NCBI GenBank assembly: GCA_024404655.1 | Contig: JAKSPR010000052.1 | Span: 1 to 11,995, forward strand | Source of the DNA: Clostridia bacterium | GTDB lineage: Bacteria > Bacillota > Clostridia > Oscillospirales > CAG-272 | Length of the DNA: 11,995 nt | Reading direction: 5' to 3' | Part shown: piece after piece, positions 1 through 6,503 of the stretch | How the letters are laid out: each line of letters begins with the position of its first letter | Position numbering within the stretch: the first letter of the stretch is position 1 | Notes under the pieces: model-generated | Told to the model about the DNA's origin: nothing | Seen by the model: only the letters and a program-made list of their open reading frames with translations | Databases searched by the model: none | Translations under genes and position numbers: made by a program

Positions 1-125
1 CGGATTATTACCGCCGCCTGGGCTTTGCTGAGCTTTCGACCTTTGCATGCTTCCTTGGTGCAGACTATAGGGAGCTTTACGGTATGCCCGACATCACGCC
101 CTTTGCAGAGGCGATCAAAGAATAA
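1..125 (+). CDS. GNAT-family N-acetyltransferase, C-terminal fragment
   Basis: This is the last 40 codons of a gene that starts before the window; the first complete codon is at position 3 and TAA is at 123-125. The visible peptide begins with DYYRRLGF, which matches the 'YY-x-x-LGF' end of the acetyl-CoA-binding fold in GCN5-related acetyltransferases. It continues with FACFLGADYRELYG and ends AIKE. The family transfers an acetyl group from acetyl-CoA to an amine; the substrate here cannot be told. The acetyl-CoA-binding core is outside the window, so the call rests on the tail alone. The gene converges on the minus-strand amidase and shares a hairpin terminator with it, so it is probably not part of the glycan operon. 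Confidence 0.6.
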   Translation, partial: DYYRRLGFAELSTFACFLGADYRELYGMPDITPFAEAIKE

Positions 126-132
126 AAATCAA

Positions 133-163
133 CTGCCCTGACCGCTTATGGCTGTCAGGGCAG
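133..163. terminator. Bidirectional hairpin terminator between convergent genes
   Basis: A perfect 10-bp inverted repeat (CTGCCCTGAC at 133-142, GTCAGGGCAG at 154-163) encloses an 11-nt loop. It lies between the acetyltransferase stop (125) and the amidase stop (170). On the minus strand it is followed by a T-rich stretch (TTGATTTTTATT); on the plus strand the following tract (AAACTTTTA) is weaker. It most likely ends the minus-strand four-gene operon and also the plus-strand acetyltransferase gene. Confidence 0.8.
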
Positions 164-169
164 AAACTT

Positions 170-778
170 TTATCCGAAATACTTTTCGATGATCTCCGCT
201 TCGGCTTTTGCCAGCTTGTCAAGGCAGGCATCGTCCGTTAAGAACGCGGCATTCTTGGGATTGGTGTGGAATCCGTGCTCCATTAAGACTGCATGGGAGC
301 ATCCCGTCTGAGCGCTGGCACGGATGACGCCGTAGTAGTCAACACCGGGCTTGTCCGGGTACTGTCTTGTCTGAACGCCGCGGTCGGGGGTATCCATGAT
401 CTCCGACGCTTTCGCAGTCATTTCCTTTGCAAAGGGCTCGTTGCCCTCACAGTCGGTCATGGAATAGAAACCGAGGACCCCTTCGATGGTGGGATAGACA
501 TCCGGCGGCGTTTCGTGACCGGGGGCGTTGGAATGGAGGGAGAGGAACAGCGCTGCGCCGTTGTTTCCGGCCAGCGCACCGCGGTCGTAAAGCTCGGGAT
601 CATCTTCGATTTTGTTCCGGGTGAGCAGCACGGTGAAGCCCCGCGCTTCCAGTTCCGCTTTCATTTTAAGGGACAGAATGAAATTCTGCGTGCCCTCGTA
701 TTTGCCTTCCATGCAGGTATAGGGGTTGCCGAATTCCCCGTGTCCTGCGTCAAGGACGATGATTTTTCCGCTTGTCAT
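170..778 (-). CDS. N-acetylmuramoyl-L-alanine amidase (Amidase_3 type), no signal peptide
   Basis: A zinc amidase of 202 residues, the size of a bare Amidase_3 catalytic domain. Family enzymes cleave the amide bond between N-acetylmuramic acid and L-alanine of peptidoglycan. The signature residues are visible: His13 in LDAGHG, Glu28 in EGTQNF and His82 in LSLHSNA as the expected zinc ligands, and Glu167 in LMEHGFHTNP as the catalytic Glu. There is no signal peptide, membrane segment, SPOR, SH3 or LysM domain, so the protein should stay in the cytoplasm unless another protein exports or releases it. The start at 778 is supported by AAGGAG eight bases upstream. That ribosome site overlaps the TAA of the preceding beta-helix gene (stop at 791, 12-base gap), so the genes are co-transcribed and probably coupled. 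It is the last gene of the operon. Family assignment is secure; its role next to glycan enzymes is inferred. Confidence 0.88.
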   Translation of the reverse strand: MTSGKIIVLDAGHGEFGNPYTCMEGKYEGTQNFILSLKMKAELEARGFTVLLTRNKIEDDPELYDRGALAGNNGAALFLSLHSNAPGHETPPDVYPTIEGVLGFYSMTDCEGNEPFAKEMTAKASEIMDTPDRGVQTRQYPDKPGVDYYGVIRASAQTGCSHAVLMEHGFHTNPKNAAFLTDDACLDKLAKAEAEIIEKYFG

Positions 779-790
779 GGCAGATACTCC

Positions 791-1873
791 TTACTTGTTC
801 GGATTTTCCGGATAGCCGATGTTGTCGCCGACAGTCATATCGTGACAGCCGCCGAGATCCACAAAGCCTTCTTGGAGGCATCCGCCGCCCCAGGAATTGG
901 AGCGCACGGCGCAGTGATGACAGTTCTTCATGACCACGGTGAAGGCCGGACTGAAGACGCCAACGCCGTTGTCATCCCGTCCGAGACGGAAGGTGTTGCC
1001 GGTGATGGTCGCATTCTGGCAGTTGGTCATGCGGATGTGGGCGTTGTCGTATGGATCTTCAAAGGGCAGAGGATTGCGGTCCGCATCCTCATAGGGCTTG
1101 CCGGAGCGGTAGATCAGGTTGCCCGTGACGGAGATCGCCATGGAGGAACCCTTTTCGGTACCAAGCACCAGCGCAGGACCGCCGGAGCGGTCAAAGTAGT
1201 TGCCCGTGATATTGCAGCAGTTGGAATTGGGCAGATAGAAGCCCGCCAGACGGTTCCACTCCACGCGGTTGCCGGTGGCAGTGACGGAAGCACAGCAGGG
1301 GCCGCCTGTCATACCGCCCATCCGGTTGCCGGAGAACCAGTTATCGAGGATAAAGCCGTCCCAGCCGTCGATATAGAGACCCGCGCCGGCGTTGAAGCAG
1401 ATCATGCTGTGACGCACGGAGAAGCACCAGATATGCTCCAGATGTACGCCGTCGCCGGTGAAATGACCGATGCGGCAGTCGTCAATGGTGGGGGTATCCT
1501 CTTCGGAGCCGCCGTTGTACTTGTCCCAGTAGAGCTTGACACCGTGGATGTTTTTGCCGAGGTGCTTTCCGTTTAAGCTCATGCCGCGGATGGCACAGCC
1601 GAAGGCTCCGGTGATATCCAGAAGGCACTCTGCATCGGGATCGTTGAGTTCAAAAATGGATGCGCCGTAGCTGCGGAAGCTCCATGCGGCGTGGCCTTCC
1701 AGAGAAACGCCCTTGCCCATGGTCAGCTTGCCCGTCAGATAGGTTCCGGGGGGAACGGTGACAACGCCGCGGCACTGTGCGGCATCGTCAAGGGCTGCCT
1801 GAATGGCTTTTGTGCAGTCGGTCTTACCGTCGCCGACGGCACCGTATGCGGTGATATCAAAGATCGTTGACAT
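791..1873 (-). CDS. Right-handed parallel beta-helix protein, pectate-lyase-3/GH28-like fold
   Basis: A 360-residue protein. The N-terminus (FDITAYGAVGDGKTDCTKAIQ, about residues 5-25, then VTVPPGTYL) is the entry signature of the pectate-lyase-3 / glycosyl-hydrolase-28-like beta-helix superfamily, which includes polysaccharide lyases, polygalacturonases and epimerases. Repeating coils are visible as recurrent TGN turns: TGNRV near 200, TGNYF near 223, TGNLI near 250 and TGNTF near 291. No signal peptide is present. I count 16 cysteines, which fits a reducing cytoplasm better than secretion. AAAGGAG nine bases upstream of ATG supports the start. It follows the GH87-like gene by 78 bases and precedes the amidase by 12. 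Activity and substrate cannot be read from the fold; lyase, hydrolase or epimerase all remain possible. I see no clear GH28 NTD/DD/GHG triad. Confidence 0.78.
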   Translation of the reverse strand: MSTIFDITAYGAVGDGKTDCTKAIQAALDDAAQCRGVVTVPPGTYLTGKLTMGKGVSLEGHAAWSFRSYGASIFELNDPDAECLLDITGAFGCAIRGMSLNGKHLGKNIHGVKLYWDKYNGGSEEDTPTIDDCRIGHFTGDGVHLEHIWCFSVRHSMICFNAGAGLYIDGWDGFILDNWFSGNRMGGMTGGPCCASVTATGNRVEWNRLAGFYLPNSNCCNITGNYFDRSGGPALVLGTEKGSSMAISVTGNLIYRSGKPYEDADRNPLPFEDPYDNAHIRMTNCQNATITGNTFRLGRDDNGVGVFSPAFTVVMKNCHHCAVRSNSWGGGCLQEGFVDLGGCHDMTVGDNIGYPENPNK

Positions 1874-1951
1874 GGCTTTTGTTCTCCTTTTTTATGATAA
1901 TGCTGCATTGCTTGTGGTACGGTATCTTGGGAAATGCAAGGCGATCGGCGG

Positions 1952-3472
1952 TCACAGAAGACCTCTTGCGCCTGTGGGGAGTTCCGGATAACCCCGGATG
2001 ACGGTGTCCTCGGCATGAAAACTGTCATAGGAATACCCGGTTTCGTCAAACCAGACCGGGTATGTCGCTCCGTCCGCGATGATATTGCGGCGCAGGACGA
2101 TATCGGACATGGTATTTGTCATGAGGCTGAAATGGCCAGCTGCATGGTTGGACGCACTGCGGCTGCTCCAGCCGGTACCCGATGCGCAGGAGGGCTGATC
2201 GTCAAACATCCGGTGTCCGCAGCGCAGAAACAGATTGTCCTCGGCCACAAGGCCGTTTATGGGACGGCTGGGGGAGGGACCGAGCTGCTCCGTTGTGACG
2301 ATGAGCCCGGCAAGGTAAGTGCTGTCCACATAATTTGCCCGCAGCGTCAGAGTATTTCCTCCGACATCGGAGATGCCGCGGCCCCAGTAGCTGGCAATGA
2401 TGGTGTTGTGATGGGCGTAATTGCTTTCACAGAGACCCATATCCGTCCGGTTGACCTGGGCAATGGCGTCATCTCCCAGACCGCGGAAGAAATTGTGGGA
2501 AAGCTCATTGTCCGCATACCGTCCGTCGCCCCAGTGGGTGCCGTCGAAATAGGTGCCGATGACGCGGCAGCGGCGCATGACGGTATGACAGCTTTCCCTG
2601 TCCCAGCCGAAAACACAGCCGACGTTGGAAAAATGACAGTCCTCGATCCGCTGATCGGAGCCGAAGGGATGAAAGAGGATCCCCGCTGCATCCCGCGCGT
2701 GGGAAGTACGGTCATTGAAGTGGATGCCCGTGATCACATTGTCATGATCGAGGGCATAGCCGCAGGTGTCTGAAAATGTGCGGCCCGGTGTGATGAATTC
2801 CACATGGGTATAGAAAGCTCCTGCACCACTGATGTGCAGTCCGGCGGGAACTTTGATCCTGCGGCTCTGCAGATACGTGCCTGCGGGGAGAAAAACGTGT
2901 TTTCCCTGGGCTGCGGCAGCAGAGAAGCAGGCTTCCAGAGCATCAGCGGCGTCGGTATTTCCTGCGGCATCCGTGCCGAAATCCGTGACGGACAGGGTGT
3001 TTTTCGGCTGTTCTGCCGGAGGGGGCGCAAGTTCCAGGTCGATGAGGTCGATTCCGATCACTCCGATGCGGTTCACAAGGGTGATGCGGTCACCGGGGGC
3101 GATCTCTGCGCAGACGGTACATTCGGTAAAGCTGCGCACACCGTCGTCAAGCTGTCCGTTATCCATGACCCCATGGCACTGGACGGTGTTCAGCGGAATC
3201 TCTGTGACGGGGATATCATTGACAAGAAGGGCGAGGACTGCTTCCGCGCGGTAGGGCGCGGTATAGCGCACCGTGACCCGGTCTGCGGCTTTTTTTGCCG
3301 AGAAGACAAGTGCGCTGTCTTTTGTCGGCAGGGATACATAGCGTTTCCCAGAGGATGCGGCGCAGATGAAGGGGTCGGTACCTTCTGAAGCTCCCCCCGA
3401 ACACTGCGCATCTTCGGCCTCGTATGTGAGGAAGGGGACCTCCGCACCGTATCGGATTTAGTCGTAGTTCAT
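1952..3472 (-). CDS. CBM plus beta-helix protein resembling GH87 alpha-1,3-glucanase/mycodextranase, with in-frame TAA at codon 5
   Basis: Read from the ATG at 3472 (AAAGGA site upstream, 35 bases after the DUF4838 stop), the frame is M-N-Y-D-stop and then open for 501 codons. Residues about 6-125 (FLTYEAEDA, then alternating beta-strand-like sequence) look like a CBM35/CBM6-type beta-sandwich. From about 159 (TLSVTDFGTDAAGNTDAADAL, FLPAGTYL) a beta-helix begins. The order CBM-like sandwich then helix, plus the GLGDDAIA block (about 331-338) and the following YAHHNTI and WGRGISDVGGN coils, recall GH87 enzymes, which hydrolyse alpha-1,3-glucan; this is by memory, not a search. No signal peptide is visible. 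No ATG, GTG or TTG lies between the TAA and a GTG at 3271 that would remove half of the CBM and has no good ribosome site, so the gene is either recently broken, read through, or carries a base error. Helix fold 0.85; GH87 about 0.5. Confidence 0.75.
3458..3460 (-). other. In-frame TAA nonsense codon near the start of the GH87-like gene
   Basis: The triplet at 3460-3458 on the minus strand is TAA in the frame set by the well-placed ATG at 3472-3470. Codons on the far side encode the expected first strand of the CBM (IRYGAEVPFLTYEAED). A single substitution from CAA, AAA or GAA would explain it. The other genes of the window whose ends are visible stop normally at TAA, TGA or TAG, so a changed genetic code is not indicated. 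Confidence 0.85.
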
Positions 3473-3507
3473 GGTGGTATCCTTTCATGAACAGTTTTCG
3501 GAAGAAA

Positions 3508-5283
3508 TCAGAACGTTTCGTTGCAGTCGGAGACCGGAGGCTCGGTATACCATCTGCCGCCGTCGGTTCTGCCGTCCAGAAGAGCACGGTAGGTCTTCTG
3601 ATAGCATGCCCACTCATCCAGCTTCAGAATACCGAACTCATGGAGATCGTCAAAGAAGCTGTGGAGCTTTTCGGAATCATAGACATGATCGACGGTGATC
3701 TTCCAGTAGAGCTCACAGAAACGGACGGAGAGGCGGTTCCGCTGAACACGGGCAAGACGCAGACCGTCTCCGCACACAAGCCGCTCCGCCTCGTCAAAGA
3801 GAGCGTTATACTCGGCGATGTGGTCCTCAGTCAGATAGGGCGGACATTCGCGCTGCTGGATATACATGTGGTTGTCGGCGGCTTCGTTGTAGTCGCAGAG
3901 CAGGTTCAGATAGCGGTCAAGGGGTTCTGCCGCAGGGCCGTAGACGTACTCCATGAACTCCCTGCGGTGCTTTTCAATGTCGCAGTGGGGATCCCAGAGC
4001 AGCTTGGAGAGCAGGTAGCCGCGCCGCTCGTTGAAGTCTACGCCGCCTCCTTTTGCACGGTTGGCCTCTTCAAAGACGCCCTTGACGTGGTACTTCTCCA
4101 AAGTCAGCAGATTTTTCTGCAAAACGCGCCAGTTGGGGAAGGGCAGCGCATAGTGTTGGAAATTCGAGGTGTAATCCCAGACATAGAGACGGTCGCAGAC
4201 CTTGCTCCACGCCACAAGGTCGTCAAAGAAGACGGTTTTGGTGCCGTCCGGGTGAACGACGGCGCGGGAGCGGTCGGGACAGGTGTCATAAGGATGGGTA
4301 TAGCAGGTGCTGCTGGCGCAGATACGGATGCAGACGTTCTTCCGCGCCTGTGTCAGATGGGATGCGGGTCTTGTGTAGTGATAAGCGAGGATGTCAAAGA
4401 GCACGTCCGGGAATTCGTCCTCCAGTGCCTCCGCCATGGCATTGACAAAGCGCAGCAGTGTTCCTGCGGGAGAACCTTCTTCGCTGTCCGCCTTCAGGCA
4501 GGCTTCACACTGGCAGTGATTTAAGTTATCGTTCTGGGAAATGGAGATGATCTTGCAGTCAGGATTTTCGCGGAGGATCTTTCTTGCATTTTCAATGGCA
4601 ATTTTCAATACGTCCGGATTGGTCAGACAAAGCTGCCAGTAGTCCTTTTCACCGTTTTGGCGTTTGCCTTTGAAAAGGGAGAAGTATTCGGGGTGGGACT
4701 GTCCGTATTCCTCCACGGGAACCAGACGCTGGAAGCTGTGGGCGTGGGTAGCGTAAGAGATGGAGCCGCCGAATTCCTCCGGCAGATCCTGATAATGTCC
4801 GTTCAGACGCATCTTGGTGCAGTAATAGGGATTTCTCGTTACGTCGGCATAGTCCATTTCGCGGTACTCAAAGACAGGCTTGCCGTCGACGGAGAAGGGC
4901 TCGACAGAGAGGGTCGGGCAGAGCGGGATCTTCTCACAGGTCGGGGTGAAGAAGCGGCAGCCGAGGCGTTCCAGAAACTCATAAACGCCGTAGAGCAGAC
5001 CGCGTTTGCCGCCGTTTATCCGGATCTTGCCGCCGTCAAAGACGATGCGGAAATCATCATCTCCGAGATCATCAGCGGAAAGACCGCTGACGGAACCGAT
5101 GTAGATACCCGCCGGTTCTGCCGGGTCATAGTCCACCGTATGGAACGGCGCGGTGGTGATGCGGGCGAGATAATGCCGCAGCTCTGCCGCTGCCAGCATT
5201 TCGATATCTTCAAAGTACTTTTCCTGAATGCCGGGCTTACAGAAAATGGGGCCGAAGGGCACACGGTTTTCACATAAGATCAT
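3508..5283 (-). CDS. DUF4838 domain-containing protein (alpha-glucuronidase/GH20-like architecture)
   Basis: A 591-residue protein and the first gene of the operon. The N-terminal domain (about 20-125) ends in GGKRGLLYGVYEFLERLGCRFF, the segment typical of the GH67/GH20 N-terminal alpha/beta domain, and is followed by TPTCEKIP. The middle carries the DUF4838 hallmark: ISISQND (about 246-252) then CQCEAC (257-262, CxCxxC), then LLRFVNAMAEAL. Later landmarks are WDYTSNFQHY (369-378) and GVFEEAN (402-408). The family sits in glycan-use loci and is presumed to be a TIM-barrel glycosidase, but I know of no established reaction. No signal peptide is present. The start is ATG 5283: GGAGG at 5295-5291 lies seven bases upstream, whereas the ATG at 5289 is only one base from it. 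An open extension to 5463 covers the promoter and is not coding. Family call strong; substrate unknown. Confidence 0.82.
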   Translation of the reverse strand: MILCENRVPFGPIFCKPGIQEKYFEDIEMLAAAELRHYLARITTAPFHTVDYDPAEPAGIYIGSVSGLSADDLGDDDFRIVFDGGKIRINGGKRGLLYGVYEFLERLGCRFFTPTCEKIPLCPTLSVEPFSVDGKPVFEYREMDYADVTRNPYYCTKMRLNGHYQDLPEEFGGSISYATHAHSFQRLVPVEEYGQSHPEYFSLFKGKRQNGEKDYWQLCLTNPDVLKIAIENARKILRENPDCKIISISQNDNLNHCQCEACLKADSEEGSPAGTLLRFVNAMAEALEDEFPDVLFDILAYHYTRPASHLTQARKNVCIRICASSTCYTHPYDTCPDRSRAVVHPDGTKTVFFDDLVAWSKVCDRLYVWDYTSNFQHYALPFPNWRVLQKNLLTLEKYHVKGVFEEANRAKGGGVDFNERRGYLLSKLLWDPHCDIEKHRREFMEYVYGPAAEPLDRYLNLLCDYNEAADNHMYIQQRECPPYLTEDHIAEYNALFDEAERLVCGDGLRLARVQRNRLSVRFCELYWKITVDHVYDSEKLHSFFDDLHEFGILKLDEWACYQKTYRALLDGRTDGGRWYTEPPVSDCNETF

Positions 5284-5313
5284 AATCATACCTCCCATGG
5301 TGTGTTTAGATTT

Positions 5314-5342
5314 ATCATACCATAAAACGGAACAGATTGCAA
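5314..5342 (-). promoter_or_regulatory. Sigma-A-type promoter of the DUF4838 operon
   Basis: On the minus strand, TTGCAA (5342-5337) and TATGAT (5319-5314) are separated by exactly 17 bases. The expected transcription start, near 5307, leaves a leader of about 24 bases before ATG 5283. It is the only strong promoter seen upstream of the four-gene minus-strand operon. Confidence 0.8.
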
Positions 5343-5371
5343 GGGGGAAAGACTGAAAACAAAAAACAATC

Positions 5372-5398
5372 CCGTCGGAGCCGTCAGAACCGTCGGAA
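5372..5398. repeat. Three 9-bp tandem direct repeats between divergent promoters
   Basis: Units CCGTCGGAG (5372-5380), CCGTCAGAA (5381-5389) and CCGTCGGAA (5390-5398) lie head to tail, consensus CCGTCRGAR. They sit between the -35 boxes of the two divergent promoters (5342 on the minus strand, 5429 on the plus strand), about 30 bases from each. The position suggests binding sites for a regulator of both transcripts, but no regulator gene is in the window. Confidence 0.65.
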
Positions 5399-5411
5399 CA
5401 GAATCTTCCGA
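5393..5411. promoter_or_regulatory. Short inverted repeat, possible operator
   Basis: TCGGAA (5393-5398), seven bases, then TTCCGA (5406-5411) form a perfect 6-bp inverted repeat. Its left arm is the end of the third 9-bp direct repeat. It lies 18 bases upstream of the permease -35 box. A six-base arm can occur by chance, so this is only a candidate operator. Confidence 0.35.
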
Positions 5412-5428
5412 AACCAAAGCAGATTTTC

Positions 5429-5457
5429 TTGACAGAAATCCGACTGTGTGGTATGAC
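5429..5457 (+). promoter_or_regulatory. Sigma-A-type promoter of the EamA permease
   Basis: TTGACA (5429-5434) and TATGAC (5452-5457) are spaced by 17 bases on the plus strand. Transcription should begin near 5464, giving a leader of roughly 37 bases before ATG 5501. The promoter is divergent to that of the DUF4838 operon. Confidence 0.8.
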
Positions 5458-5500
5458 ATGCAATGATAAATCTTTAGTCTGCGAAGAAGGTCTCCTATAT

Positions 5501-6430
5501 ATGATGACATATTATCTTGAACTCGGTCTTGCCGTGCTGCTGCTTTCTCTGCAGTTCTGCATGACGAAATTCTATCAGTCGAAAAACGGCTCCGCTATCC
5601 GAACCTCGCTTCTGTTTACGGCAAGTGCGGGGCTGGCGGTCGGTGTGATGTTCTGGGTGTTTGCGGGATTTCATATCAGCATCACACCCTTTTCGCTGCT
5701 CTGTGCCGTGGGCATTGCGGGACTGTGTCTTGGCTATAATCTGTTGGGATTCCGTATTTTTTCCATCGGTTCCTTTGCGGTATTCAATCTGTTTTTAATG
5801 CTGGGCGGCATGATGCTGCCGTTTTTATGGGGAATGCTGTTCCTTGGGGACTACGAAGCAATGTCCGGGGCCTCCTTTATCGGGCGCATGGCGGGTATCG
5901 TGCTTCTGACGGTCTCCATGGCGCTTGGCTGCGCCGGAGAGAAGCAGACCGCGGGTGCGGATAAAAAGAAGAAAATCCTGTTTATCGTCCTCTGCGCGGC
6001 GGTGTTTTTCATGAACGGCTTTGTTTCGGTGATCTCAAAGCTCCACCAGATTCATGATCCGTCAGCGATTGTCGGCGGAACGGATTTCGTCTTCTGGACC
6101 AATTCGCTCAACGGCATCGGAAGTCTGATTGCGCTGCTGATACTCAGCATGAAAAAAGAGAAGAAGCCGATGCTCTCCGGAAAATTCCCGGTATGGCTGC
6201 TCCTTGTGACCGTCGTCATTTATGCGCTGGCAAACGGAGTATCGTATCTGCTGCAGCTCTCCGTGGCCGCGTCTCCCCTGCCCGCGTCGGTACAGTATCC
6301 CATGATGACCGGCGGTTCTATCGTTTTGAGCGCTCTCGCCGGACGGCTGTTCTTTGGCGAGAAGCAGTCGAAAACCGCACTTTGCGGAACCATCCTTGCG
6401 TTTGCGGCGACGTTTTTGTTCCTTATCTGA
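5501..6430 (+). CDS. EamA/DMT-superfamily permease, ten membrane helices
   Basis: A 309-residue integral membrane protein with ten probable helices, at about 5-22, 35-55, 63-83, 90-115, 127-145, 158-178, 192-215, 230-250, 264-285 and 292-309. A basic loop (151-158, AGADKKKK) separates two five-helix halves, the drug/metabolite transporter layout. The end, VQYPMMTGGSIVLSALAGRLFFGEK, is a typical EamA closing block. Family members export amino acids or metabolites, or in the GRP and RhaT branches import sugars. The direction here is unknown. AGAAGG (5485-5490) ten bases upstream supports ATG 5501; ATG 5504 is a possible alternative. An upstream in-frame TTG at 5429 is the -35 box, not a start. 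The gene is divergent from the DUF4838 operon, so shared control and transport of a product of that pathway are plausible but unproven. Confidence 0.85.
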   Translation: MMTYYLELGLAVLLLSLQFCMTKFYQSKNGSAIRTSLLFTASAGLAVGVMFWVFAGFHISITPFSLLCAVGIAGLCLGYNLLGFRIFSIGSFAVFNLFLMLGGMMLPFLWGMLFLGDYEAMSGASFIGRMAGIVLLTVSMALGCAGEKQTAGADKKKKILFIVLCAAVFFMNGFVSVISKLHQIHDPSAIVGGTDFVFWTNSLNGIGSLIALLILSMKKEKKPMLSGKFPVWLLLVTVVIYALANGVSYLLQLSVAASPLPASVQYPMMTGGSIVLSALAGRLFFGEKQSKTALCGTILAFAATFLFLI

Positions 6431-6446
6431 ATCCGCCCCAAAAACC

Positions 6447-6480
6447 AATCCCGGCAGATGTTTTTGCATCAGCCGGGATT
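6447..6480. terminator. Bidirectional hairpin terminator between permease and nucleoside-hydrolase genes
   Basis: AATCCCGGC (6447-6455) pairs perfectly with GCCGGGATT (6472-6480). After one A/A mismatch, GATG (6457-6460) pairs with CATC (6467-6470) around a TTTTTG loop. A T run follows on the plus strand (6479-6483). On the minus strand the stem is followed by GGTTTTTGG. It lies between the convergent stops at 6430 and 6504 and can serve both transcripts. Confidence 0.85.
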
Positions 6481-6503
6481 TTTCATATCCACATTTCACG
6501 TAT

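Noticed and set aside
170..778. Prophage endolysin module
   Set aside because: No holin, portal, tail or integrase gene and no attachment-site repeat is nearby; the gene is tightly linked to a beta-helix gene instead.
293..1576. Plus-strand open frame of 427 codons opposite the amidase and second beta-helix genes
   Set aside because: It covers two genes with strong family motifs and good ribosome sites on the other strand. Its own translation shows no domain.
1874..1951. Possible hairpin or promoter in the 78-base gap before the second beta-helix gene
   Set aside because: Only a 6-bp TGCATT/AATGCA pair with a 23-base loop is present, with no T run and no convincing -35/-10 pair.
3458..3460. 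Reassigned TAA codon (altered genetic code)
   Set aside because: The other genes with visible ends stop normally at TAA, TGA or TAG, and no second in-frame TAA interrupts a recognisable domain.
3487..4524. Plus-strand open frame of 345 codons opposite the DUF4838 gene
   Set aside because: Antisense shadow of a recognised family. No promoter or ribosome site was seen, and it overlaps the intergenic start region of the GH87-like gene.
5284..5463. N-terminal extension of the DUF4838 frame (60 codons, with SDGSDGSDG)
   Set aside because: The stretch contains both divergent promoters and the 9-bp repeats, which produce the SDG repeats when translated. The GGAGG site fits ATG 5283.
5429..5500. 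TTG start for the permease
   Set aside because: That TTG is part of the -35 box TTGACA, so it would not be in the mRNA. ATG 5501 has a ribosome site and leads straight into the first membrane helix.
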